Shown one piece after another: positions 1 to 7,015 of a DNA stretch of 19,459 nt. Location: NCBI GenBank assembly GCA_964615935.1, contig CAZTTG010000109.1:1-19459 (forward strand). The letters run 5' to 3'. Each line of letters starts with the position of its first letter. The stretch's first letter is position 1. Under the pieces are notes generated by a model. The model was not told the DNA's origin, did no database searches, and saw nothing but the letters and a program-made list of their open reading frames with translations. This DNA is from CAZTTG01 sp964615935. GTDB lineage: Bacteria; Planctomycetota; UBA1135; GCA-002686595. Both the position numbers and the translations under genes were made by a program.

Positions 1-773
1 CCCGCGCGGGCGGATCCGGCCGCCGCCGCGACCAGGGCCCGGAAGATGTCCTCCAGCCACTCGCAGCCGGTCTGCTCGGCCAGCTCGTCGTAGGTGCCCA
101 CGGCCAGGAGCCGGCCGTCGAAGAGCACCCCGATGCGGTCGCACAGCCGCTCGGCCTCGGACAGGACGTGGGTCGACAGGAGCACGCAGCAGCCCGCGGC
201 GCGGCGCGCCTCGACGAAGTCGATCATCGAGCCGGCGGCCAGCACGTCCAGCCCGGTGGTGGGCTCGTCCAGGATGAGCACCGGCGGGTCGTGCAGCACG
301 GCCCGGGAGATGCCGACCTTCTGGCGCTGGCCGGTGGACAGGGTGCCGCAGCGGCGATCGAGGAAGGCGTGCATGCCGAAGGTGGACGCCAGCTCCTCGA
401 TGCGCGACGCGAGGGGGTCCCGCCCGATCCCGTGGAGCCGACCGAAGTAGCGCAGGGTCTCGCGCGGGGTCAGGCGGGGGTACAGGCCGGTGGTGCTCGA
501 CAGGAAGCCGATGCGGCGCCGAACCTCCAGCGAGCCCGCGGCGATGTCGCAGCCAGCGACGCGCGCCTCGCCGGAGGAGGGCGTGAGGATGGTCGCCAGG
601 CAGCGCAGAGCGGTGGTCTTGCCCGCGCCGTTGGGGCCCAGCAGGCCGAAGATCTCGCCCGCGTGGCACTCGAGGTCCAGACCGCGCAGGGCCTGCACCG
701 GTCCCCGGCTCGGATCCTCGAAGGTCTTGGTGAGGTCGCGGACCTCGATGGCGCTGTCGACCCGGTCGATCAT
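1..773 (-). CDS. ABC transporter ATP-binding protein, NatA-like (C-terminus cut by window edge)
   Basis: Cytoplasmic ATPase subunit expected to power the membrane permease encoded just upstream. The frame is open from ATG at 773 to the left edge, so about 257 residues are visible and the stop lies outside. Visible motifs: Walker A GPNGAGKT (residues 46-53), signature LSTGQ (about 145-149), Walker B VLILDEP (165-171), a D-loop TGLD and the H-loop STH. The segment after the first domain reads GFLSSTTGLYPRLT: the usual Q-loop glutamine is not obvious, while the TGLY-RLT part resembles NatA-type exporters. The ATG lies 7 bases after the permease TGA, so the two genes are almost certainly one operon. 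By homology to NatAB the pair may export sodium or another small substrate, but the substrate cannot be read from sequence. The family call is firm; the substrate is inference. Confidence 0.92.
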   Translation of the reverse strand, partial: MIDRVDSAIEVRDLTKTFEDPSRGPVQALRGLDLECHAGEIFGLLGPNGAGKTTALRCLATILTPSSGEARVAGCDIAAGSLEVRRRIGFLSSTTGLYPRLTPRETLRYFGRLHGIGRDPLASRIEELASTFGMHAFLDRRCGTLSTGQRQKVGISRAVLHDPPVLILDEPTTGLDVLAAGSMIDFVEARRAAGCCVLLSTHVLSEAERLCDRIGVLFDGRLLAVGTYDELAEQTGCEWLEDIFRALVAAAAGSARA

Positions 774-780
774 GTCGCGG

Positions 781-2172
781 TCAGGGACTCTGGGCGGGGG
801 AGCGCAGCAGGCGCAGGAAGCGGACGGGGAAGGCCCCCCGTCCGGAGAGCAGGAGCGACTCGCGCGAGAGCAGGTGGACGCTGACGCGGACGGCCAGCAG
901 GGCGGCCGCCAGGAGGGAGAGGGCGGTGAGGACGTACTCGAGGAGCAGGACCTCGCCCAGGAGCAGCGCGCGGAAGGCCAGCACCACGTTGACCACCGGG
1001 ATCGTCGCCAGCAGCGGGGTGAGCTGCACGCCCGGGATCACGCCGACCGTGGCCGGCATCATGAACAGGAGCTGCACCGGGCCGAGCAGGGCCTGGCCCT
1101 CGCGGAAGCTCCCCGCGAAGGCCGCGATGCCGCACAGGAGCGCGCTCACCAGGAAGGCGAACAGGACGGCCAGCGGAGCGATGGCCAGGAAGGCCAGGAG
1201 CGGCAGCTCCCCGAAGCTCTGCATCCAGTCCACCGACAGGACGCCCATCAGGTGTCCGGCCGAGAGGGCCAGGGCCAGCAGGTTGAGGCCGGTGGCCAGC
1301 ACGGCCGCGGCGCACACCGCCAGGATCTTGCCCTGGTGCAGGGCCATCCTCGGCAGGGGCAGGCTCAGGGTGGTCTCGGCCGTGTGGCGCTCCTTCTCGC
1401 CGGCGGTCACGTCCACCGCGGGGAAGAAGGCCCCCATCACGCACATGATGACCAGCAGCATGGGCAGCACGAAGGAGAGGGCGTAGCCGACCATGGCCCG
1501 ACCGGGCGCGACGTTGGAGTGCTCCACCTCGAAGGGCACCAGGGCGGTGGGGGAGTGGCCGCGCTCCAGGGCGGCGCGCTCGCGCAGGGCGGTGACGTAG
1601 GGCTCGAGCCTCTCGGACACCCGCGCCACCGCCAGCCTCGAGCTGGCCCGGACGCTGTCGAAGAAGAGGCGCGAGCGCGGCTCGCCCTCCTCCCCCTCCC
1701 TCGCGGCGGGCAGGGCCAGGACGGCGTCGGGCGGCTCCTCGGCGCCCGGCAGGGGGATCAGGGCCCCGGGGGGGGCGCCCTCCCGCAGCCAGGTGCGCGC
1801 CTCCGCCTCGCCCAGGGGCTCGACGCGCCGTTCGACCGCGATCCCCTCGTCCGCTCCCGTCGCCGCGCGGGCGGCCGGGCCCTGCAGCGCGAGCTGGGGA
1901 ACGCGGGTGGGATCGGTCCGCAGGACCCGGGCCAGGAGCCGGTCCTCGCGCCGCACCTCGGCCGGCGCGGCCAGGCCCACGCGCACCTGGGTCTGCTCCT
2001 GCCGACCCTGGGCGTAGAGGTACCCCTGCATCAGGCACCACAGGACCAGGGGATAGAGCCCGAGCGGCACCAGGACGGTGTACATCACTGTCTGCCGGTC
2101 GCGGTACATGGACCGCAGCTCCTGGCCGGCGACCAGGAAGGTGGACTTCCACAGGCTCGGCTGCATGGGCAC
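781..2172 (-). CDS. ABC-2 type permease, NatB-like
   Basis: Membrane subunit of an ABC-2 exporter, 463 residues. One N-terminal membrane helix (about 30-50) is followed by a large soluble, presumably extracytoplasmic domain (about 55-225). A C-terminal block of five or six hydrophobic segments follows (about 228-250, 283-305, 325-350, 365-385, 390-432). The loop GEKERHTAETTLSLP (258-272) matches the conserved cytoplasmic coupling motif (GEKE-G-T-E-LL) of NatB and other ABC-2 permeases. The start is either GTG at 2172 or ATG at 2166 two codons later; neither has a good Shine-Dalgarno sequence. It is followed after 7 bases by its ATPase. The unusually acidic and proline-rich stretch around 140-165 lies within the extracytoplasmic domain. 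The permease class is well supported; sodium as substrate is only an analogy. Confidence 0.9.
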   Translation of the reverse strand: MPMQPSLWKSTFLVAGQELRSMYRDRQTVMYTVLVPLGLYPLVLWCLMQGYLYAQGRQEQTQVRVGLAAPAEVRREDRLLARVLRTDPTRVPQLALQGPAARAATGADEGIAVERRVEPLGEAEARTWLREGAPPGALIPLPGAEEPPDAVLALPAAREGEEGEPRSRLFFDSVRASSRLAVARVSERLEPYVTALRERAALERGHSPTALVPFEVEHSNVAPGRAMVGYALSFVLPMLLVIMCVMGAFFPAVDVTAGEKERHTAETTLSLPLPRMALHQGKILAVCAAAVLATGLNLLALALSAGHLMGVLSVDWMQSFGELPLLAFLAIAPLAVLFAFLVSALLCGIAAFAGSFREGQALLGPVQLLFMMPATVGVIPGVQLTPLLATIPVVNVVLAFRALLLGEVLLLEYVLTALSLLAAALLAVRVSVHLLSRESLLLSGRGAFPVRFLRLLRSPAQSP

Positions 2173-2306
2173 GGCCGGCCCGAGGGCCCGACCGGGAGGG
2201 GACCGCGCTGGGCGCGCGCGTTCCCGATCCGGTGGATCGACCGCCGGAATGCCCGATCCCGAGCAAACCCGAGGCGATTCGGGGCGCGCCCCGGGCGGTG
2301 CGGCGC
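2173..2306. other. intergenic spacer between hypothetical gene and permease
   Basis: A 134-base GC-rich gap between two genes on the same strand. I see no strong promoter, ribosome binding site or convincing terminator in it, so whether the small upstream gene shares a transcript with the ABC operon is undecided. Confidence 0.4.
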
Positions 2307-2588
2307 TCAGGCCTCGGCCGGGCGCTCACCCTCGGCCAGGTCGACCGCTTCCCGCTCGGGCTCGGCCTCCTGCCTGGGGAGGGGGGCCGGGGGCTCCGCC
2401 CCGGGGGTGGGCGGTCGGGCCGCCGAGCCCCTCCGCAGACGCTCCATCACGCCCTGCAGGCGGAAGAAGGAGGTCCAGCCGGTCTGGATCTCGAGCTCGC
2501 TCGGCGCCGGCGGTCGGGTGGCCCCCGCGCACCATTGCCGCTCGGATCTCCCACTCCAGGTGACGCGTATGCGCGGCTCGTGCTCCAC
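2307..2588 (-). CDS. small hypothetical protein, Pro/Glu-rich C-terminus
   Basis: A 93-residue protein that I do not recognise. The start is GTG at 2588, preceded by GGGGAG with 6 bases of spacing, a good ribosome binding site. Third codon positions are almost all G or C, like the neighbouring genes, which supports real coding in this frame over the overlapping plus-strand frames. The N-terminal half (residues 5-53) looks folded: it starts with a basic, aromatic segment (RVTWSGRSERQW) and ends in an amphipathic stretch (FFRLQGVMERLRRG). The C-terminal 35 residues are low-complexity Pro/Ala/Glu. There is no signal peptide or membrane helix. It lies 134 bases upstream of the ABC permease on the same strand, but a functional link is not shown. 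Confidence 0.6.
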   Translation of the reverse strand: MEHEPRIRVTWSGRSERQWCAGATRPPAPSELEIQTGWTSFFRLQGVMERLRRGSAARPPTPGAEPPAPLPRQEAEPEREAVDLAEGERPAEA

Positions 2589-2733
2589 GTGCTTCTCCCC
2601 AGCTCGGTCGGGGTCCGGCCGCCCGCCGGAGGCCCCCTGAGCGCTCTCGACCTCATCGACCGGAGCTCCCCGGCGCCTGAAGGCCCGGCGGGGGGGTACC
2701 GGCGGACGGCCTCCTGAGCAGCCAGGGGCGAGA

Positions 2734-2763
2734 TTGACACTCCCCCCGAGCGTCCCCTAGGGT
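2734..2763 (+). promoter_or_regulatory. promoter TTGACA-N18-TAGGGT
   Basis: A perfect -35 hexamer TTGACA (2734-2739) is followed 18 bases later by TAGGGT (2758-2763), or 17 bases later by CTAGGG. It points at the exported-protein gene starting at 2884 and would give a leader of about 110 bases. The same CCTAGGGT core with a TTGAC box 17 bases away precedes the secreted protein gene at 19244 on the other strand, which strengthens the call. Confidence 0.6.
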
Positions 2764-2883
2764 CCCCCCCCGGCAACCGCCGCCGCGCGGTGCCGTCCAT
2801 CCGAGCGCGCCGACCGATGCCCGCCACCGGGCTCCGGGATCGGCCCTCGGCGGCCGCAATCCACCAACGCGAAGGGTGCTCGA

Positions 2884-3450
2884 ATGAAACCCGCAACCTG
2901 GCTTCCGATCTGGCTCATCGGCCTCGTGGCGACCGCCACCGCCCTCGCCCCTCGCCCGGCCCAGGTCGCGGCGGCCACCCCCGAGGAGCTGGTCGCGTCC
3001 TACGACAGCCTGGCGGACGCGATCCTGGCCCTGAAGAGGACCGAGAGGAACACGATCCGATCCATCCTGGCCACCACCTACCGGCACGCGGAGGCCCGGC
3101 TGCGCGCGGCCGGCGAGGGCATCCAGGCGGGCCGGGACGTCCGCTCCGATCTCGAGGCGCTCGCCTCGCTGGTGGCCCAGCTCGGCGCCGAGGGGGACGC
3201 CTCAGTGGCCGCGGTGCGCAAGCGGCTGCTCGAGGGCGGGCACCACCACAACGCCGCCGGTGAGCAGAAGGGAATCTACGAGGAGGGCTTCGTGATCGTG
3301 ACCCGCGCCGCCAAGCGCGTCTTCCTCGCCTCCGCCACCGAGATCGGCAAGCTGAGCCTGGCCCCCGACCGGGCGGCCCTGCAGACCGAGTGGCAGAAGG
3401 TCGCCGATCAGTACGACGCGCTTCTCGCCGAGACCGGCAAGGGGCGGTGA
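2884..3450 (+). CDS. exported helical protein of unknown function
   Basis: A 188-residue protein with a Sec-type signal peptide: a short basic start, a hydrophobic core (about 6-22) and a likely cleavage near the AQVAAA-T site around residue 30. The mature part looks almost entirely alpha-helical. It carries a His triplet (120-122) in GGHHHNAAGEQKG, which could bind a metal, and an Arg/Lys-rich helix after it. There are no cysteines and no haem motif. AAGGG lies about 7 bases before the ATG. The stop TGA overlaps the GTG proposed as start of the FG-GAP gene (GTGA), which suggests translational coupling and a shared extracytoplasmic role. I do not recognise the family; no enzymatic function is claimed. 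Confidence 0.8.
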   Translation: MKPATWLPIWLIGLVATATALAPRPAQVAAATPEELVASYDSLADAILALKRTERNTIRSILATTYRHAEARLRAAGEGIQAGRDVRSDLEALASLVAQLGAEGDASVAAVRKRLLEGGHHHNAAGEQKGIYEEGFVIVTRAAKRVFLASATEIGKLSLAPDRAALQTEWQKVADQYDALLAETGKGR

Positions 3451-5384
3451 CGGGCGCTGCCGGGAGACCGGCTCGCCGCCGGGTCCCCTTCTCGCGCCCT
3501 GGGCGCGGACTAGTGCAGCAACCCGGAAGTTCCGGTCCCCCTGCGGAGTCCCTCGGCGTCGCTGGCAAGGCGCGCCGCCGACGCGTATTCGCTGTAATAC
3601 TCGGAGAAGGCGCAACGCCGCCAGCGGCGTCGAGAGGCCCGCAGGGGGACCGGAACTTCCGGGTTGTTGCACTAGCGCGGGGCGCCGGCGCCGCGGCCCT
3701 CGCGCTGGCGGCGTGGGGCTGCTCGCCGGAGCCCTCGCCCGAACCCGCGGGGGGCGGGGCCCCTCCCGCTGGCGGAGCCGGAGGGCGGGGCTTCCACTTC
3801 GTGGACGTCGCCCGCGAGGCGGGTCTGGGGCGGGTCGTCCTGGCCGGCCGGCCGGCCAAGGACCACCTGCTCGACTCCGCCGGAACGGGGGCCGGCTGGC
3901 TGGACTACGACGGCGACGGCCTCCTGGACGCCTACGTCGTCAACAGCTGGAGGATGGCCGGGGACGAGATCGCGGAGCGGGGGCGCAACGCCCTCTACCG
4001 CAACCGGGGCGACGGCACCTTCGAGGACGTCACCGAGGGGGCCGGGGTGGGCGGCGAGGGGCACTACGGCGCCGGCCTGGCGATCGCCGACTACGACGCC
4101 GACGGCTGGCCCGACATCCTGGTCACCAACTTCGGGCCCAACGTGCTGTACCGCAACCGGGGCGACGGCACCTTCGTGAACGTCGCACCGGAGGCCGGCA
4201 TCGAGGCGCCCGGCTGGAACACGGGCGCCGCCTTCTTCGACGCCGACGGCGACGGGGACCTGGACCTCTTCGTGGCGGGCTACATCGACTGCAGCCTCGA
4301 GGAGGTCCTGGCCACCGTGCCTTCCCTGGACTGGAAGGGGGTCACCAAGGTGGCCTACGGCCCCTTCGGGCTGACCGGAGCGCCGGACCACTTCTTCCGC
4401 TCCGACGGCGCCGGAGGCTTCGAGGAGGCCACCGAGGAGGCGGGCCTGGTGGACAAGAGCCTGGGCTTCGGCTTCGCGGTGCGGGCCTTCGACCTGGAGG
4501 GCGACGGGGACCTGGACCTCTACGTGGCCAACGACTCGGACGCCAACTACCTCTACCGCAACGAGGGCGACGGGACCTTCCAGGAGGTGGGGATGTGGTC
4601 GGGGGCCGCCCTCGACGACAGCGGGCTGGCCCAGGCCGGGATGGGCGTGGCGGCCGGCGACGCGGACGGGGACGGCGTCCTGGACCTGCTCGTGACCAAC
4701 TTCTCGGAGGACTTCACGACCCTGTATCGCGCCGACGGCCGCGGCTTCTTCGAGGACGTGAGCCGCGCCGTGGGGATCGGAGCCTCGACCTACTCCTCCC
4801 TGTCCTGGGGGACGGCCCTCCTGGACCTCGACAACGACGCCGATCTCGACCTGGTGGTGGCCAACGGCCACATCTATCCCCAGGTGGACTCCCACCCCGA
4901 GTTCGGGCTGACCTACGCCCAGCCCGACCTGCTCCTGGAGAACACCTCGGACGGCACCTTCGAGGACGCCTCCGGTCGGGCCGGGCCGGGCTTCGCCCTG
5001 CTGCGCTCCAGCCGGGGGCTGGCCGCCGGCGACTACGACGACGACGGCGACCTCGACCTCCTGATCACGGCCCTGGACGAGCCCCCGACCCTGCTGCGCA
5101 ACGAGTCCGGCTGCGGCGCGTGGCTCAGCGTGAGCTGCCGGGTCGAGCCCGGCGAGGGGACCGCGATCGGTACCCGGGTCACCGCCACCGTGGGATCCCG
5201 GACCCTGGTCCGCGACCTGGCCAGCAACGGCTCCTACCTCTCGGTGCACGACCCCCGCCTGCACTTCGGGCTGGGCACGGCGAGCCGGGTGGACCGGCTG
5301 GAGATTCGCTTCCCGGACGGCTCCCTGGAGGTGCTCGAGGACGTCCCCTGCAACCAGCGCCTGGTGATCCGCAAGGGGCGGTAG
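3447..5384 (+). CDS. ASPIC/UnbV (CRTAC1-like) FG-GAP repeat protein, probable lipoprotein, with MITE-derived insert
   Basis: An extracytoplasmic beta-propeller protein. At least seven calcium-binding FG-GAP/VCBS loops (D-x-D-x-D-G-x-x-D type, such as DYDGDGLLD, DYDADGWPD, DADGDGDLD and DADGDGVLD) run through the body. The C-terminus is an ASPIC/UnbV domain: GTRVTATVG, NGSYLSVHDPRLHFGLG and VDRLEIRFPDG. The proposed start is GTG at 3447, overlapping the previous stop; it is the only start codon between the upstream gene and the export signal outside the repeat. The hydrophobic signal AAALALAAWGC with a possible lipobox Cys92 comes only after 54 residues contributed by the palindromic repeat. 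Removing one repeat unit (162 bases) restores an ordinary signal: an Arg-rich n-region, then the hydrophobic core, with the Cys at 38. GTG at 3513, inside the repeat, is an alternative start. Family certain; start uncertain. Confidence 0.9.
   Translation: MTGAAGRPARRRVPFSRPGRGLVQQPGSSGPPAESLGVAGKARRRRVFAVILGEGATPPAASRGPQGDRNFRVVALARGAGAAALALAAWGCSPEPSPEPAGGGAPPAGGAGGRGFHFVDVAREAGLGRVVLAGRPAKDHLLDSAGTGAGWLDYDGDGLLDAYVVNSWRMAGDEIAERGRNALYRNRGDGTFEDVTEGAGVGGEGHYGAGLAIADYDADGWPDILVTNFGPNVLYRNRGDGTFVNVAPEAGIEAPGWNTGAAFFDADGDGDLDLFVAGYIDCSLEEVLATVPSLDWKGVTKVAYGPFGLTGAPDHFFRSDGAGGFEEATEEAGLVDKSLGFGFAVRAFDLEGDGDLDLYVANDSDANYLYRNEGDGTFQEVGMWSGAALDDSGLAQAGMGVAAGDADGDGVLDLLVTNFSEDFTTLYRADGRGFFEDVSRAVGIGASTYSSLSWGTALLDLDNDADLDLVVANGHIYPQVDSHPEFGLTYAQPDLLLENTSDGTFEDASGRAGPGFALLRSSRGLAAGDYDDDGDLDLLITALDEPPTLLRNESGCGAWLSVSCRVEPGEGTAIGTRVTATVGSRTLVRDLASNGSYLSVHDPRLHFGLGTASRVDRLEIRFPDGSLEVLEDVPCNQRLVIRKGR
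3510..3675. repeat. 166-bp near-perfect inverted repeat, MITE-like palindromic element
   Basis: Terminal arms of 37 bases (3510-3546 and 3639-3675) are reverse complements with one mismatch, which would be a G-U pair in RNA. The interior is also largely self-complementary and ends in a GTATT/AATAC apex around 3586-3600, so the whole element can fold into one long hairpin. Each arm contains a 13-base palindrome-like core: CCGGAAGTTCCGG at 3523-3535 and CCGGAACTTCCGG at 3650-3662. Both ends read CTAG, which is either the outermost arm bases or a 4-base target duplication. There is no transposase. This fits a non-autonomous mobile element. It lies inside the 5' part of the ASPIC/UnbV reading frame. 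Confidence 0.85.
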
Positions 5385-5390
5385 TCCGCA

Positions 5391-5415
5391 GCGGCCGCCC
5401 GCGGTCGGCGGCCGC
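5391..5415 (+). terminator. hairpin after the FG-GAP gene
   Basis: A perfect 9-bp all-GC stem (GCGGCCGCC/GGCGGCCGC) with a 7-base loop starts 7 bases after the stop of the ASPIC/UnbV gene. There is no T-run, so it may terminate without a U-tract, stabilise the 3' end, or be chance in GC-rich DNA. Confidence 0.45.
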
Positions 5416-5492
5416 GCCCCGCGCCCGCGTCGGGGCAAGTTCCGAGCCGGCTTCAAGAGGCCCCTCGGACGGCGCCGATAGACGCGGGCGCC

Positions 5493-6209
5493 ATGGTCCC
5501 TCTCCAGCCGGACTCCCCCCCGCCGTCCGGCGGCTTCCCGGAGGAGATCGGCACCCTCCCGCGCCTCCAGGCCCCTCCGCACCCCTTCGTGGTCGAGGAG
5601 CGCTGGTGCGGGGAAGAGGCCCTCGAGCCCGGGCTCTCGCCGGGGGCGGAGAGGCCGGCACCGGGCGCTCCGTGGCGAGCGGCGCTCCCCCTGCCGGGGG
5701 TGCAGGCGCGCCGGCTGATGGCCTACCTGGCCGGCGCGGTCAAGGTGGCCGCCCTGGTGGTGCTGGTCTACACCTTCCTGTTCAACTTCTCGGTGGTGCG
5801 GGGGAGCTCGATGGCGCCCGGGATCCACGACGGCGACCGGATCCTGATCGACCACGTGAGCTACCTCTTCGGCCGGGTGGAGCGCGCCGACGTGGTGGTG
5901 CTCAAGTACCCGCTCGATCCGGGGGTGGACTACATCAAGCGGGTGATCGGATTGCCCGGGGACGAGATCCGCATGGCGGGCGGGCGGGTGTGGGTGAACG
6001 GCGTCGAGATCGAGGAGCCCTACGTCTCCAGCAGCGACCCCTTCACCAGCCTGTGCCGGCGCGTCAAGCCGGCGCACTTCTTCGTGCTGGGCGACAACCG
6101 CACGCGCTCCTCCGACAGCCGCGAGTTCGGCCAGGTGCCCCAGGACTACGTCCGCGGCAAGGTCGACGTCCGGGTGTGGCCGCCGAGCCGCATCGGGCTG
6201 GTCCAGTAG
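5493..6209 (+). CDS. lepB: signal peptidase I
   Basis: Membrane-anchored serine protease that cleaves signal peptides from exported proteins. The 238-residue product has one membrane helix (about 77-97) followed by the catalytic domain. Box B SSMAPG contains nucleophile Ser106. Box D YIKRVIGLPGD contains general-base Lys149. Box E GDNRTRSSDSREFG (200-213) is intact. The usual second membrane helix of the E. coli enzyme is absent, as in many shorter type I peptidases. With the ATG at 5493 there is a proline-rich, non-membrane N-terminal extension of about 70 residues; an internal ATG at 5718 would remove nearly all of it. No strong ribosome binding site decides between them. It sits among genes for exported proteins, but it is a housekeeping function and need not be specific to them. 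Confidence 0.93.
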   Translation: MVPLQPDSPPPSGGFPEEIGTLPRLQAPPHPFVVEERWCGEEALEPGLSPGAERPAPGAPWRAALPLPGVQARRLMAYLAGAVKVAALVVLVYTFLFNFSVVRGSSMAPGIHDGDRILIDHVSYLFGRVERADVVVLKYPLDPGVDYIKRVIGLPGDEIRMAGGRVWVNGVEIEEPYVSSSDPFTSLCRRVKPAHFFVLGDNRTRSSDSREFGQVPQDYVRGKVDVRVWPPSRIGLVQ

Positions 6210-6282
6210 GGATCCGCGCAGCGGGGCGAGAAGCGCTCCTCCGGGCTGGCCAGCCGCCGTGCCAGCGGTATAGGTTGGCGGC

Positions 6283-6999
6283 ATGCAGCGCGTCAGCCTG
6301 GTGACCGGCAGCGCGCGCGGCCTGGGTCTGGCGGTCGCGCGGCGGCTCGCGGAGCGCGGCGACCGGGTGCACGCCGTGTGGCGCACGCCCGGCGAGCGCG
6401 CGCGCGAGCTGGAGGCCGAGCTCGGCCAGCGGGCCCACCGGGCCGACCTTCTGCGCATCGACGGCGCCCCGGACCTGGTCGAGCGGGTGCTGGCCATCGA
6501 CGGGCGGCTGGACTGCGCCGTGCACGCGGTGGGGGAGTTCGCCGGCGGGCCGCTCTCCGAGCTGGAGCCCGAGGACCTTCGGCGGATGCTGGCCAGCAAC
6601 GTCGAGACCTCCTTCCTCCTGGCCCGCGCCGCCCTGCCGGCCCTGCGCGAGAGCCGCGGCGCGCTGGTGTTCTTCGGCTGCGCCGGGCTCGAGGGGCTTC
6701 GCGCGCGGCGTGAGTCGGCCGCCTACGCCGCCGCCAAGAGCGCGCTCCTGGTGCTGGCGCGCTCCTTGGCGGCCGAGGAGGGTCCGGCGGGCGTGCGCGT
6801 TAACTCGGTCTCTCCGGGGATCGTTCCCCACCCGCACTCCGAGCCCACCACCCGCGACCCGCGCCGGCTGGAGCGGATTCCCATGGGCCGCGCCGGCCGG
6901 CCGGAGGAGGTGGCCGAGGCGGTGGCCTGGCTGACCTCCGACGAGGCCGGCTACGTCACCGGCGTCGATCTGCCGGTGAGCGGCGGCTGGATGGCGTGA
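6283..6999 (+). CDS. short-chain dehydrogenase/reductase (SDR), FabG/FolM-like
   Basis: Probable cytoplasmic NAD(P)H-dependent oxidoreductase of 238 residues, a normal SDR length. The Rossmann glycine motif TGSARGLG is at 8-15, the catalytic Asn of LASNVETS at 106, and the YAAAK active-site pair at Tyr148 and Lys152. VRVNSVSPG (171-179) and the C-terminal VTGVDLPVSGGW are typical of the family. Two features differ: NNAG is replaced by HAVG (81-84), and the catalytic Ser position falls in FFGCAG, where no serine is visible. Spacing to the Tyr resembles pteridine-reductase/FolM types more than FabG. The substrate is unknown. A TATAGG box ends 8 bases before the ATG with no clear Shine-Dalgarno sequence, so a leaderless transcript is possible. 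It converges on the TauE gene with a 16-base gap. Confidence 0.88.
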   Translation: MQRVSLVTGSARGLGLAVARRLAERGDRVHAVWRTPGERARELEAELGQRAHRADLLRIDGAPDLVERVLAIDGRLDCAVHAVGEFAGGPLSELEPEDLRRMLASNVETSFLLARAALPALRESRGALVFFGCAGLEGLRARRESAAYAAAKSALLVLARSLAAEEGPAGVRVNSVSPGIVPHPHSEPTTRDPRRLERIPMGRAGRPEEVAEAVAWLTSDEAGYVTGVDLPVSGGWMA

Positions 7000-7015
7000 G
7001 GGGCGGCTGGCCGAC

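Noticed and set aside
3390..3446. Start of the FG-GAP protein at GTG 3390
   Set aside because: It lies deep inside the coding region of the preceding gene and adds an Arg-rich stretch without function; GTG 3447 overlaps the preceding stop.
3202..3672. Minus-strand open frame running through the inverted repeat
   Set aside because: It is antisense to two supported genes. The repeat is nearly palindromic, so both strands give similar open translations, which is no evidence of coding.
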